NCBI RefSeq assembly: GCF_007827275.1
Contig: NZ_VISE01000001.1
Location: 806,001-870,000, forward strand
DNA length: 64,000 bases
Source: Gillisia sp. Hel_I_86
GTDB taxonomy: Bacteria; Bacteroidota; Bacteroidia; Flavobacteriales; Flavobacteriaceae
Reading direction: 5' to 3'
A model generated the notes under the pieces. The model made no database searches and was not told the origin of the DNA. It saw only the letters and a list, made by a program, of their open reading frames with translations. Position numbers and translations under genes: made by a program. The stretch's first letter is position 1. The number at the start of each line of letters is the position of its first letter. Positions 17,224 through 25,818 of this stretch are shown here, piece after piece.

Positions 17224-18048
17224 ATGGCAAAAATAACAGCCGCAGAAGTAAATAAATTAAGAAAATCTACCGGTGCCGGTATGATGGATTGCAAAAAAGC
17301 ATTAGTGGAAGCTGATGGGGATTTTGAATTGGCAATCGAAGTATTACGTAAACAAGGTCAAAAAGTTGCAGCAAAGCGTGCCGACAGGGATTCTTCTGAA
17401 GGAGCTGTAATAGCAAAAGTAAACGAGGATGCTACCAAAGGGGTGATCGTTTCTTTAAACTGTGAGACAGATTTCGTTGCGAAAAATGATACTTACGTAG
17501 CTATGGCTACTCAAATTGCAGAAATCGCACTTTCTACTTCTTCTAAAGAAGAATTATTGGCCGCAGATTTCAACGGGATTTCTGTTCAGGATAAATTAAC
17601 CGAGCAAACAGGAGTTATCGGTGAGAAAATAGAGATAGGTGGTTATCGTACAATGGAAGCTCCTTTTGTAGGTTCTTACATTCACGCTGGTAATAGGATC
17701 GCTGTTTTAACAGGTCTTTCCAAGAACGTTGATGGAGCTGAAGAAGCTGCAAAAAACGTTTCTATGCAGGCTGCTGCTATGAACCCGGTTGCTTTAAATG
17801 AAGAAGGTGTAGATCAATCTACTATCGATAAAGAAATAGAGATCGCCAAAGATCAATTGAGACAAGAAGGAAAACCAGAAGAGATGTTGGACAACATCGC
17901 TAAAGGCAAACTAAAACGTTTCTTTAAAGACAACACTTTAGTGAACCAAGATTATATTAAAGATAACAAAATGAGTGTCGCTGCTTACGTTAAGTCTGTA
18001 GATAGTGATCTTAAAGTTGTTGCTTTTGAAAGAGTTGCTTTAGGATGA
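17224..18048 (+). CDS. tsf: Elongation factor Ts
   Basis: A 274-residue EF-Ts, the nucleotide exchange factor of EF-Tu. The N-terminal UBA-like domain has VNKLRKSTGAGMMDCKKALVEADGDFELAIEVLRKQG, followed by the conserved NCETDFVAKND loop that disrupts Mg binding in EF-Tu, and two dimerisation subdomains. Its expression normally depends on the rpsB promoter; here an insertion sequence lies directly upstream, so it depends on read-through or on a new promoter. A strong terminator follows. The gene must be expressed for viability, so the insertion is tolerated. Confidence 0.97.
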   Translation: MAKITAAEVNKLRKSTGAGMMDCKKALVEADGDFELAIEVLRKQGQKVAAKRADRDSSEGAVIAKVNEDATKGVIVSLNCETDFVAKNDTYVAMATQIAEIALSTSSKEELLAADFNGISVQDKLTEQTGVIGEKIEIGGYRTMEAPFVGSYIHAGNRIAVLTGLSKNVDGAEEAAKNVSMQAAAMNPVALNEEGVDQSTIDKEIEIAKDQLRQEGKPEEMLDNIAKGKLKRFFKDNTLVNQDYIKDNKMSVAAYVKSVDSDLKVVAFERVALG

Positions 18049-18071
18049 TCTCTTAAAAGCTAAATTGTACC

Positions 18072-18105
18072 AACCCGTTTCAATTAAATGAAACGGGTTT
18101 TTTTA
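18072..18105 (+). terminator. Intrinsic terminator after tsf
   Basis: AACCCGTTTCA (18072-18082) and TGAAACGGGTT (18089-18099) form a perfect 11-bp stem with a 6-base loop, followed by TTTTTATTTT. The T run reaches into the end of the convergent DUF4260 gene. Confidence 0.85.
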
Positions 18106-18453
18106 TTTTCCTATTTCTCCTAAATGGGTGAATTTAAATCCTCTCGCGTATTTTAATCCATATCCCAATATCCTATCAAATGAGGCGTGGGAAAAAAGTA
18201 TAATTCCAGCTAATTGTAAATAATGGGATCCTAAATATGTTCCAATGATCCCTATTAAAACAGCTAGGCCTTCATGATGAAATAAGTTATAAGAAATAGC
18301 TCCTGCCTTATTCCCTATTAAGTAACCTAACATTCCAATATCTGGAAGTAAAAATAATATTAAAAACCACCACCATGAAAATGGTAGAAAACCAAAAAAA
18401 ATTATACCGGTTAGCAACATTCCCAATTCTTCTAATTTTAAGGTAAGTTTCAT
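18103..18453 (-). CDS. DUF4260 family small membrane protein
   Basis: The 116 residues hold three to four hydrophobic helices and the family pattern WWWFLILFLLPDIGMLGYLIGN, SYNLFHHEGLAV and FSHASFDRILGYGLKY, ending with FKFTHLGEIGK. The open frame extends 17 codons further upstream, but the ATG at 18453 is preferred because it gives the usual start KLTLKLEELGMLL and lies one base after the stop of the cyclase gene, a typical coupled arrangement. The conserved histidines and aspartate suggest a metal site, but no function is known for the family. Confidence 0.85.
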   Translation of the reverse strand: MKLTLKLEELGMLLTGIIFFGFLPFSWWWFLILFLLPDIGMLGYLIGNKAGAISYNLFHHEGLAVLIGIIGTYLGSHYLQLAGIILFSHASFDRILGYGLKYARGFKFTHLGEIGK

Positions 18454-18454
18454 A

Positions 18455-19201
18455 TCATTGAAGTTTATATAATACAGGTTTACTTGGAGAGGCATCATTC
18501 TCAAAAGAAGCTATTTGAAGGTTTAGAATATATAATCCATCTTCAACTTTATTAGCCACATAGATTAGCTCTGTTATGGAAGCGTCGAATCTAGTATTCT
18601 TAGGATAGTTCCAAAAAGCTTTATGAGCTAACAGCTTTCCTTCATCCTTTTCCTTATCTACAGAAGGCAAATCGATCAAAAGGTGCTTTATTCCACATTC
18701 TCTAATGTATTTGGCGGCAGCTTCTTCTAGGTAAGCCCAATTGGTATGAGAATATTTCTTGCTGCGCTTTTCAATATAATTGGGAAGGGTTCTTATAACA
18801 AGTGCTTCAGCCTCATTTTCTTTCAACAAACTTCTAATTTGTGCCTCGGTGATCACTTGATCTTCGCCACGATTTTCAGGTTCAATAGAGATCACTTTTG
18901 TAGTGAAAAAGAAAGTCTTTAAAGTTTCATTTATACTGTGAAATTCTCTCGTTATATGACCCACACATTCGGTATGCGTGCCATGCGCGTGTGGATTGAA
19001 ATAAATATTATTGAAATTAGTAGAACTCCCAGCAGTAACTTTTCCAACAAAATCTCCATCAATCACTGGTTGAATCTTTGGTGAATTCAAATACCATGCA
19101 ATCGGATTTTTATTGTCACCACGAAGCACTAGAGAAATGTCCAAGGGTTTGGAGAGATCTATAATATAGGTGCTGTTTTTATGTTTTATTTCTGCTTTCA
19201 T
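18455..19201 (-). CDS. Cyclase/kynurenine formamidase-like metal-dependent hydrolase
   Basis: A 248-residue protein of the cyclase family, whose best-known member hydrolyses N-formylkynurenine. The metal motif H-x-GTH-x-D/E-x3-H is present as HGTHTECVGH (residues 73-82), and LLIDLPSVD plus the late FDASITELI fit the fold. In this protein the motif has E78 and C79 instead of the common D and P residues, so the substrate may differ. The neighbouring DUF4260 gene starts one base after its stop. No tryptophan degradation genes are nearby, so kynurenine formamidase activity is not supported by context. Confidence 0.82.
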   Translation of the reverse strand: MKAEIKHKNSTYIIDLSKPLDISLVLRGDNKNPIAWYLNSPKIQPVIDGDFVGKVTAGSSTNFNNIYFNPHAHGTHTECVGHITREFHSINETLKTFFFTTKVISIEPENRGEDQVITEAQIRSLLKENEAEALVIRTLPNYIEKRSKKYSHTNWAYLEEAAAKYIRECGIKHLLIDLPSVDKEKDEGKLLAHKAFWNYPKNTRFDASITELIYVANKVEDGLYILNLQIASFENDASPSKPVLYKLQ

Positions 19202-19233
19202 CTTTTAATTTCAACTAGTAATGACATGTTGTG

Positions 19234-19423
19234 CCGACACTTCGGGAGTTTCAGCATCTAACATAATCAGAGCTCTATACTGCATTAGACCCTGAAACCA
19301 GTTCAGGGTGACGTAATGATTATAATTCGTCATGCTGAACTTGTTTTAGCATCTGTTCAAATATTTATATAAAATTAAACACAAATCCTGTGTATGAGAC
19401 CCTGAAACAAGTTCAGGGTGACG
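19234..19423. repeat. Cluster of REP-like palindromes between hemW and the cyclase gene
   Basis: Two near-identical 27-bp copies at 19287-19313 and 19397-19423 contain CCTGAAAC(C/A)AGTTCAGG. Related pieces lie between and before them: CGACACTTCGGGAGTTTCAG near 19234 and ATGCTGAACTTGTTTTAGCAT near 19331. The second copy ends one base before the hemW stop codon. Such palindromes are scattered downstream of genes in flavobacterial genomes. Confidence 0.7.
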
Positions 19424-19424
19424 C

Positions 19425-20552
19425 CTAATTTATAAAGAATAAATTACTGGCAATCCCATCACTTAAGAACTTCCCTTTTTGGGTGACAGTAATTGAATCT
19501 TCATTTTGTTCCAATAAACCCAATTCAACTTCTTTGGAAGCTTCATTTAAAAAATGAGCTTTATACATATTTCCAAACCGTTCCCCAATCTCTTTAATAT
19601 TTATACCCCACATCGTGCGCAGTCGGGTCATGACATATTCGTTATATCTATCTATAGTTGAGAGTTCTTCTTTTTCAAAAGGCAGCTCCCCTTTTTCGAT
19701 AGCTTTTATATAGAGGGTATTATTATTGATATTCCATTTCCTATTTTTCCCATCATAGGAATGTGCCGAAGGCCCAATTCCCAAATAAGGCTTTCCAAAC
19801 CAATAGGCTGTATTATTTTCAGAGAAATACCCTTGTTTTCCATAATTGGAAAATTCATAATGTGTAAAACCTTCCTCTTTAAGGATTGTAGTTAAAATGT
19901 CGAAATGCATCCTTGCAGCTTCATCATCTACAGGTTTCACCTTTCCTTTTTCAATCATTTTCTTAAGAGCTGTATTTGGCTCTATCGTTAATGCATAGCA
20001 TGAAAAATGTGGCAAACCAAGAGACAATGCTGTTTCAATGTTGGTTTTCCATCTTTCATTGCTCATTCCCGGAATTCCGTATATAAGATCTATAGAAATA
20101 TTCTCGAAAAATTGCTTGGCCATTTGTATGCTTTCCAAAGCCTCAGTTGCATTGTGTGCTCGATTCATTAGCTGCAAATCTTCTTCAAAAAAAGATTGTA
20201 CTCCAATACTCAACCTATTTATTCCGGCATTCTTGAAGGTCTTAAGATTCTCTAGACTAAGATCATCTGGATTAGCTTCCAAAGTGATCTCTGCATCTTT
20301 CCTCACTTCAAAATTGGCATCTATCGAATCCAAAATCATCTTCAACTCTTCTGAAGAAAGCAATGAAGGAGTACCTCCGCCAAAATAAACAGTATCCAAT
20401 TGTTTTTCGGGTAACTCGTTCTTCCGAAGCCGTATTTCTTCGCACAACATACCAACCAATTCCCCCTTTTTCTTGATAGAAGTAGAAAAATGGAAATCAC
20501 AATAATGACAAGCCTGCTTGCAAAAAGGAATATGAATATATAATGAAGACAT
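19425..20552 (-). CDS. hemW: Radical SAM heme chaperone HemW
   Basis: A 375-residue radical SAM protein. The cluster motif C-x3-C-x2-C is CKQACHYC at residues 11-18, preceded by the HemW-type start SSLYIHIPF. VYFGGGTPSLLS, IGVQSFFEEDLQLMNRAHNA and YGIPGM follow, as does the C-terminal HemN-type domain (TMWGINIKEI). HemW transfers heme and lacks the extra features of the oxygen-independent coproporphyrinogen oxidase HemN, with which it is often confused. The longer frame begins five codons upstream with TTG; ATG at 20552 is chosen because it gives the family N-terminus. Confidence 0.92.
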   Translation of the reverse strand: MSSLYIHIPFCKQACHYCDFHFSTSIKKKGELVGMLCEEIRLRKNELPEKQLDTVYFGGGTPSLLSSEELKMILDSIDANFEVRKDAEITLEANPDDLSLENLKTFKNAGINRLSIGVQSFFEEDLQLMNRAHNATEALESIQMAKQFFENISIDLIYGIPGMSNERWKTNIETALSLGLPHFSCYALTIEPNTALKKMIEKGKVKPVDDEAARMHFDILTTILKEEGFTHYEFSNYGKQGYFSENNTAYWFGKPYLGIGPSAHSYDGKNRKWNINNNTLYIKAIEKGELPFEKEELSTIDRYNEYVMTRLRTMWGINIKEIGERFGNMYKAHFLNEASKEVELGLLEQNEDSITVTQKGKFLSDGIASNLFFIN

Positions 20553-20720
20553 AGTTTCAATAAACAATGATCAATTAGCAATAATCAATTTTTGATTCTT
20601 GTGGTCTTCAAAATTGAAAACATTATTTTGGATAGTTCATCCGCTTTTTCAAACGCATTTTGGAAAGCCTCTAATTCCAAATATTCTGAATCCCGCAGAA
20701 GTGACAACTTCTGTACACCC

Positions 20721-20810
20721 TTCACCCTTCACCCTTCACTCTTCACCCTTCACTCTTCACTCTTCACTCTTCACTCTTCACTCTTCACTCTTCACTCTTC
20801 ACTCTTCACT
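20721..20810. repeat. Heptanucleotide tandem array (TTCACTC/TTCACCC), 12.9 copies
   Basis: Twelve full 7-bp units and a partial one run without interruption. The first units alternate TTCACCC and TTCACTC, and the last eight full units are all TTCACTC, as in recent expansion at the right side. The TAG stop codon of ruvC on the minus strand (20809-20811) overlaps the last unit. The units contain no stop codon in the plus-strand frames, which creates long meaningless open frames. Confidence 0.95.
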
Positions 20811-21363
20811 ATCTACCGAGTTTCTTCGGGTTTTGCTTCACAAAAGAATCCCAACCGGTATAACTTTTTCCAATTTCAACTTTACCAGAATTATAAAAAT
20901 GGCAAACTGCTGCCGCCAATCCATCGGTAGAATCCAAATTCTTAGGTAATTCCTTAAGTCCTAATAAACTTTGCAGCATCTTGGCAACTTGCTCCTTACT
21001 GGCATTCCCATTCCCAGTAATGGCCATTTTAATTTTCTTAGGTAGGTATTCAGTAATAGGCACCTCTCTTGATAAACCGGCAGCCATCGCCACACCTTGT
21101 GCCCTACCCAACTTCAGCATGGATTGTACATTCTTTCCAAAAAAGGGCGCCTCAATAGCGATCTCATCTGGATGAAAAGTGTCAATTAATTCTACCGTTC
21201 GTTCAAAAATAATTTTCAATTTAATATAAGGATCGGTATATTTTTGAAGCAACAACTCATTAAGTTGTAAAAACTCCATTTTTTTGTTCACCACCTTGAT
21301 CAACCCAAACCCCATAATAGTGGTTCCGGGATCGATTCCTAAAATAATTCGTTCGTTTTTCAA
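20809..21363 (-). CDS. ruvC: Crossover junction endodeoxyribonuclease RuvC
   Basis: The 184-residue Holliday junction resolvase. The acidic active-site residues are seen in ILGIDPGTTIMGFG (D11), IAIEAPFFGKN and DSTDGLAAAVCHF. It cuts four-way junctions as a dimer together with RuvAB. The stop codon overlaps the last unit of the heptamer array, so the coding region ends exactly at the array. It diverges from the glycosyltransferase gene. Confidence 0.95.
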   Translation of the reverse strand: MKNERIILGIDPGTTIMGFGLIKVVNKKMEFLQLNELLLQKYTDPYIKLKIIFERTVELIDTFHPDEIAIEAPFFGKNVQSMLKLGRAQGVAMAAGLSREVPITEYLPKKIKMAITGNGNASKEQVAKMLQSLLGLKELPKNLDSTDGLAAAVCHFYNSGKVEIGKSYTGWDSFVKQNPKKLGR

Positions 21364-21476
21364 AAGTGGAAAGTCTTTAGCTCTTACCCATTCTTAATAG
21401 TTTGTTTACTTTTGATTGGGCTTTACAAAGCTACATAATTCTGCTTAGCAATTCTTTAATCCAGCGATCTGTAAAC

Positions 21477-22631
21477 ATGCAATTACTTATAATTTTTTTG
21501 ATTGTAATAACCATAAGTTATGTAGCATTGATATCTGCCCTCCTCTTCGGCTGGAAAAGGGTCGAAAAATTTGAATTGAAAGAAGTAGCTCCACTAAACA
21601 AATTTTCTATAATAATTCCTTTTAGAAATGAAGCCGAAAATTTGCCGGATCTACTTTATTCGTTATCCAATTTAGACTACCCAAGATCATATTTTGAGAT
21701 CATTTTGGTGAATGATGAGTCTGAAGACAACTCTGTGCAAGCCTGTTTTCACTTTAAACAATCCCACCCCGATCTGGTTTTTTCTATAATCAACAATAAG
21801 AGAAATACAAATTCCCCTAAGAAAGATGCCATTACAACCGCACTTGCATCGTCCAGATTCGAATATATTTTGACCACCGATGCAGATTGTATTGTTCCTC
21901 TCAAGTGGCTACAGGCATATAATGAAAGGATCATAGAAACTCAAGCAAGCCTGATCGCTGGCCCTGTAAGTTTCCTAAATGGTCGATCTATAAAGGAAAA
22001 ATTCCTGAACTATCTGGTTGCATTTCAAGGTTTGGATTTTATGAGTTTGCAAGCAGTCGGGATTGGAGCCTTCGGATTAAAAATACCCTTTATGTGCAAT
22101 GCAGCAAATATGTGCTATAAAAAAGAGGCCTTTCTTAAGGCCGAGGGATACTGTGGAAATTCAAACATTTCAGGCGGAGATGATGTTTTTTTACTTGAGA
22201 AATTCACAGAATTAAATTATCCCGTAACCTTCTTAAAATCTCAAGCTGCTATAGTAAAAACAAAACCTCAACCTTCATTGGAAACTTTATTTTCTCAGCG
22301 AATTCGATGGGCAGCAAAGGCTCCGGCTTATAAAAGTGATTTTGCCAAGCTGATTGGAGCGATTGTTTTGTTGATGAATCTGAGCTTAATATTTACAATT
22401 ATATTGGTACTAATTGAAGTGATCCACTACCAATTCCTGCTATTTAGTTTTGCACTAAAGTTTACTGCCGATCTTTCTTTGCTCTATGTTTCAGCTAATT
22501 TCTTTGGTAAAAAATTGGTGTTGAGTCATTATCTATGGTCTAGCCTACTTTATCCATTTTTCTCCACAACAGTAGCCATTGCTTCCTTGTTTGCCGGATT
22601 TCAATGGAAAGGAAGATCTTTTAAGAAATAA
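21477..22631 (+). CDS. Family 2 glycosyltransferase, membrane-bound
   Basis: A 384-residue GT-A glycosyltransferase with one N-terminal helix and about two C-terminal helices. Motifs in order: SIIIPFRNEAENL (residues 44-56), ILVNDESEDNS with D80, the metal-binding TTDADCIV near 136, GGDDVFL, and QRIRW near 271. The Q-x-x-R-W motif is typical of processive or lipid-linked synthases. The acceptor sugar is unknown. The frame opens further upstream with TTG at 21402, but ATG at 21477 is preferred because it directly starts the membrane helix. The second heptamer array lies just downstream. Confidence 0.88.
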   Translation: MQLLIIFLIVITISYVALISALLFGWKRVEKFELKEVAPLNKFSIIIPFRNEAENLPDLLYSLSNLDYPRSYFEIILVNDESEDNSVQACFHFKQSHPDLVFSIINNKRNTNSPKKDAITTALASSRFEYILTTDADCIVPLKWLQAYNERIIETQASLIAGPVSFLNGRSIKEKFLNYLVAFQGLDFMSLQAVGIGAFGLKIPFMCNAANMCYKKEAFLKAEGYCGNSNISGGDDVFLLEKFTELNYPVTFLKSQAAIVKTKPQPSLETLFSQRIRWAAKAPAYKSDFAKLIGAIVLLMNLSLIFTIILVLIEVIHYQFLLFSFALKFTADLSLLYVSANFFGKKLVLSHYLWSSLLYPFFSTTVAIASLFAGFQWKGRSFKK

Positions 22632-22675
22632 TACCTCTCGATTTTAGCCTGTATTGAGTGCAGTCGAAATAACTC

Positions 22676-22744
22676 TTCACCCTTCACCCTTCACCCTTCA
22701 CCCTTCACTCTTTACCCTTCACCCTTCACCCTTCACTCTTCACT
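22676..22744. repeat. Second heptanucleotide tandem array (mostly TTCACCC), 9.9 copies
   Basis: Nine full units and a partial one; most are TTCACCC, two are TTCACTC, and one is TTTACCC. It has the same unit as the array at 20721 but different internal order. It ends six bases before the stop codon of the minus-strand lipoprotein gene at 22751. A REP-like GAGTGCAGTCGAAAT sits just to its left. Confidence 0.95.
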
Positions 22745-22750
22745 GCAAAC

Positions 22751-23227
22751 CTATTCCGCTTTTATAAGGATTGGCATTTTAAAAACAGTCGAAACAGGAA
22801 TCCCACGTTTTATTGCTGGATATATTTTTGGCAGGGAATCCACACTTTGCCGCACCCATTTATCCAGTTCTGGTAATTGATTGGTAACCATGGAATCCAC
22901 CCTAATGGAATCTACCACCGGTTTTCCAGATTTGGAGATCTCCAGATATAAAAACAAGGTATCATCTATGGCTTGTGTAACAATGGGTTCTTGTTTTGTG
23001 AGATATGCATAAATAGAATTTGCTACGGTTGCCTCAAAACAGGCACGAGCATTGGTAAGATCTGTAATACTTTTACAATTTTCGAAAGCAGGATATTCAT
23101 CTACTTCCCGCCAATTTAAAGATTTTGATTCTTGACTAAGCACCTCTTCCGAAGAGATTTTTTTGGTTTCAAAATTATTACAACACACCAAAAACGGAAA
23201 AATAAGCAGAAGTAATGTTTTTCTCAT
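22751..23227 (-). CDS. Small lipoprotein with a TonB-C-like domain
   Basis: The 158 residues begin with a lipoprotein signal ending in LVCCNNF. The rest resembles the C-terminal domain of TonB-like proteins of Bacteroidota: a start segment EYPAFENCK (compare P-x-FPGC), then ARACFEATVANSIYAYL, then a strand pattern TLFLYLEISKSGKPVVDSIRV and SLPKIYPAIKRGIPVSTVFKMPI. No transmembrane or proline-rich TonB region is present, so it is not a true energy transducer. A role in the envelope is an inference. Confidence 0.7.
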   Translation of the reverse strand: MRKTLLLLIFPFLVCCNNFETKKISSEEVLSQESKSLNWREVDEYPAFENCKSITDLTNARACFEATVANSIYAYLTKQEPIVTQAIDDTLFLYLEISKSGKPVVDSIRVDSMVTNQLPELDKWVRQSVDSLPKIYPAIKRGIPVSTVFKMPILIKAE

Positions 23228-23288
23228 GCAATTGACTATCTAGGCTATGGAATGTCAAAAATAGTGAATTTACGCAGCTTAGGAAAAA

Positions 23289-24434
23289 CTATTCCCCGTT
23301 TAGATGTAATTCTTCTTTAATATCTTTAATTCTAATTTCTGCTAAATGGATCAAACTTTCATTGCCATTTTTAGAATACTTTCCTAGATAGGATTGGTAG
23401 TAGTTTAGAACTGCTTTTTTATCCTTGAAAAAATTGTCTGACGCGATGGCCCGCTCGTACAAAGCCCTTTCATTATCTGGATTTTCTTCTAATGCACTAT
23501 TGAGATATTGAAACGCTTTTTCATAATCCTCTTGAAGCTTGTAAGTTAACGCCAGACTGAGAAATTCCGCATCTACCGGTTGCTTTTTTATTAGCAAGGC
23601 CATGAGCAAATGTGTTTCAGATTTTTTTAGATCTCCTGTTCTAGCATATAATTTTCCAAGGTTATAATGAGTGTCTGAATTTCTGTCCTCATAACTTAAT
23701 GCCAAGTTGTACTGATTGATGGCATCTTTAACATATCTTACCTGATAATAAGAAAACCCCAGTTTGGAATGCACAAATTCATTTCCCTGCCCAAGCTCTA
23801 AAAGCTTTTCAAAAGGTGTAATTGCCAAAATATAGGAGTTTTCATTAAAATAAGTTTGGGCAAGAATAGATAAGAGCGAAGGGTTTTTTGGATTAGCCTC
23901 CAAGCCTTGTAAGCTTAATGCTTCAGAAACTGGAAAGTCCCTTCTACTTAAGGCATATTTTGACAGTTTGTACAAAGCTTGCTGATGATGGGGATCCAAT
24001 TCAATCGTTTTTTCGAGAAAACCGATAAAGGTGCTATCCTTTTGCTTTTCCTTAATAGTTCCAAGCCGGTATTGAAAAGTGGCATTTTCAGGATATGTTG
24101 TTGCCAGCAGATCAAAGAGGCTATCTGCAGATTTCAGCTCTCCAGCCTTGATTAAAACTTCCCCATATTCTATGGCCAAAAGCAATTTTTTAGGATGCTG
24201 AAGAAGAATATCCTTATAGGTTTTTAATGCCGAATCAAGATCTCTTGCAGCCACATAGGATTTTGCTAGTCTAATTTGGGCAGCATTGGATTTCTCCTGA
24301 AGGTTTTCCAGTTGCTCAATAGCTTCCGAATAATTACCCACCGCATATAAACTATCTGCAATAGCTAAATTTGGGGTTTGGGCATTTATCTGTAATACTA
24401 TCAAAAAAAATACGATGATGGTTAGAAAATTCAT
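23289..24434 (-). CDS. Exported tetratricopeptide repeat protein
   Basis: The 381 residues start with a signal peptide (FLTIIVFFLIVLQINAQ) and then consist almost entirely of TPR units from about residue 22 to 360. Examples are NYSEAIEQLENL, HYNLGKLYARTGDLKKSETHL and EKAFQYLNSALEENPDNERALYERA. Such proteins act as scaffolds, here probably in the periplasm. Its stop is 55 bp from the next gene, and its start lies five bases after the stop of the TlpA-like gene, so the two are probably one operon. Confidence 0.85.
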   Translation of the reverse strand: MNFLTIIVFFLIVLQINAQTPNLAIADSLYAVGNYSEAIEQLENLQEKSNAAQIRLAKSYVAARDLDSALKTYKDILLQHPKKLLLAIEYGEVLIKAGELKSADSLFDLLATTYPENATFQYRLGTIKEKQKDSTFIGFLEKTIELDPHHQQALYKLSKYALSRRDFPVSEALSLQGLEANPKNPSLLSILAQTYFNENSYILAITPFEKLLELGQGNEFVHSKLGFSYYQVRYVKDAINQYNLALSYEDRNSDTHYNLGKLYARTGDLKKSETHLLMALLIKKQPVDAEFLSLALTYKLQEDYEKAFQYLNSALEENPDNERALYERAIASDNFFKDKKAVLNYYQSYLGKYSKNGNESLIHLAEIRIKDIKEELHLNGE

Positions 24435-24439
24435 GAGCT

Positions 24440-25798
24440 TTAATCCAATAAGCTATCCAGCTGATTAACAATTCGGGGATCTGAAGGTTTCATGGAGAAA
24501 TTTTTTATAATGTTCCCAAATTTATCGATAAGCACATAATGAGGAATTCCTCCTACAGAATAAGCAGCCTTAAATTCTTTTTCCTTTGACGGGTCATAAA
24601 GATGGATTCCATTTAGTCGATGTTTTTCAATTAGTCTTTGGAGGCTCTCCTTTTTACTTTCAATTCCAATGGAAACAAAGACAATTTTCCTGTTTTTATA
24701 CTTTTTCTGAAGCTTCTTAAAGGCAGGAATTTCTTCTATACAGGGTTTACACCAACTGGCCCAAAAATCTAAATAAACAATATTCCCATTAAAATCTTTA
24801 AGAGATACTGGCTCATTTTCCATATTTCTAAGCGTAAAATCGGGAGCCGGTTTACCAGGATAAAGCTCTTTTAAGGCTAAATATTGTTTGGTAATTGCTT
24901 CCTTAAATTCATTATCCTGAATAAAAGACTGCGATTTCTCGTAGAATTCCTCCAATTTTTCAAAACTCTTCATAGAAAATACCGCAGAGGTATAAAATGC
25001 CACTTCTCTTATTTTAGGGTTAGAAATAGGAAAAGAATCTTGAACAATATATTCCCAGTCATCCACCCCATGATCTTTAGCAACTGCTCCGAAATGAGAA
25101 TAAATAAGCATTGGAAAAAGACCAACATTTAACAAATCTTCATCATTTATATTAAGCTCTTCTAAAGGATTGGGATAATTCTTAGACGGCAAATAAGAAG
25201 TATCTATAGTTTCTCGTGTAAAAGAATAATTTTGAAACTTGTGAGCTTTTTCAACGTTTGCCCAAAGTTTCTCGGTTTTTTGGAGATGTAAATCTATATT
25301 TCCATGCTTATTAATTACTCCTAATCGCTGTTTCTCAAGGGAATCAGCATATTTTAAAAATTTTTCTTCAGGAAGTTTTGAAAAATATTGATAGAAGTTA
25401 TTTCCACCCACCTTTGCAATTAGAGAATCTCTTTCTTTTATATACCTGTTTTCCTGTGCACCTTTTCCTTCGTAACTAATATTTCTATCGTTCAATTTTA
25501 TTTGAAGGTCATAACCAGGTTTTAGGAAGAGATTTACCTTATTATTTCCGAACTGAAGTAGGTAATGACCTTCAGTTATTTCCAAAGTATCCTTAAAAGT
25601 TCCATCCTTTTGCACTTGAATATCCAACTTAAGCTCCTGCTGTTCTTGATATTTAAACCGTGGATTGGTGAAAAGTGTCAAAAAACCGACTCCTTCAGAA
25701 TCCACTTTTCCTGAAAGAACAACAAATGGATTTACCTCTTTTTTCTTTTTACAGGAGCTTAGGCAAAATATTAAGAAAAGCAAATAAATTAAACGCAT
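24440..25798 (-). CDS. TlpA-like thiol-disulfide oxidoreductase, lipoprotein
   Basis: The 452-residue protein starts with a lipoprotein signal (LLFLIFCLSSCKKKK). The N-terminal part matches the DUF4369 beta-sandwich common in Bacteroidota (LSGKVDSEGVGFLTLF, YLLQFGNNKVNLFLKPGYDLQI). The C-terminal AhpC/TSA domain has PGKPAPDFTLRNMENEPVSL and the active site FWASWCKPCIEE near residue 347, with both cysteines, and the cis-proline in VGGIPHYVLID. It should work in thiol reduction in the periplasm. An IS1595 element lies only 20 bp before the start codon, so the native promoter has been displaced. Confidence 0.92.
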   Translation of the reverse strand: MRLIYLLFLIFCLSSCKKKKEVNPFVVLSGKVDSEGVGFLTLFTNPRFKYQEQQELKLDIQVQKDGTFKDTLEITEGHYLLQFGNNKVNLFLKPGYDLQIKLNDRNISYEGKGAQENRYIKERDSLIAKVGGNNFYQYFSKLPEEKFLKYADSLEKQRLGVINKHGNIDLHLQKTEKLWANVEKAHKFQNYSFTRETIDTSYLPSKNYPNPLEELNINDEDLLNVGLFPMLIYSHFGAVAKDHGVDDWEYIVQDSFPISNPKIREVAFYTSAVFSMKSFEKLEEFYEKSQSFIQDNEFKEAITKQYLALKELYPGKPAPDFTLRNMENEPVSLKDFNGNIVYLDFWASWCKPCIEEIPAFKKLQKKYKNRKIVFVSIGIESKKESLQRLIEKHRLNGIHLYDPSKEKEFKAAYSVGGIPHYVLIDKFGNIIKNFSMKPSDPRIVNQLDSLLD

Positions 25799-25818
25799 GT
25801 ATTTAATTTTTTAATTTT

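Noticed and set aside
20721-20810. Tandem array considered as a CRISPR.
   Set aside because: Units are 7 bp and adjacent, with no spacers and no cas genes.
20592-20949. Two long plus-strand open frames across the heptamer array.
   Set aside because: They exist because the TTCACTC units contain no stop codon. The protein sequence is only LHSSLFT repeats joined to the antisense of ruvC.
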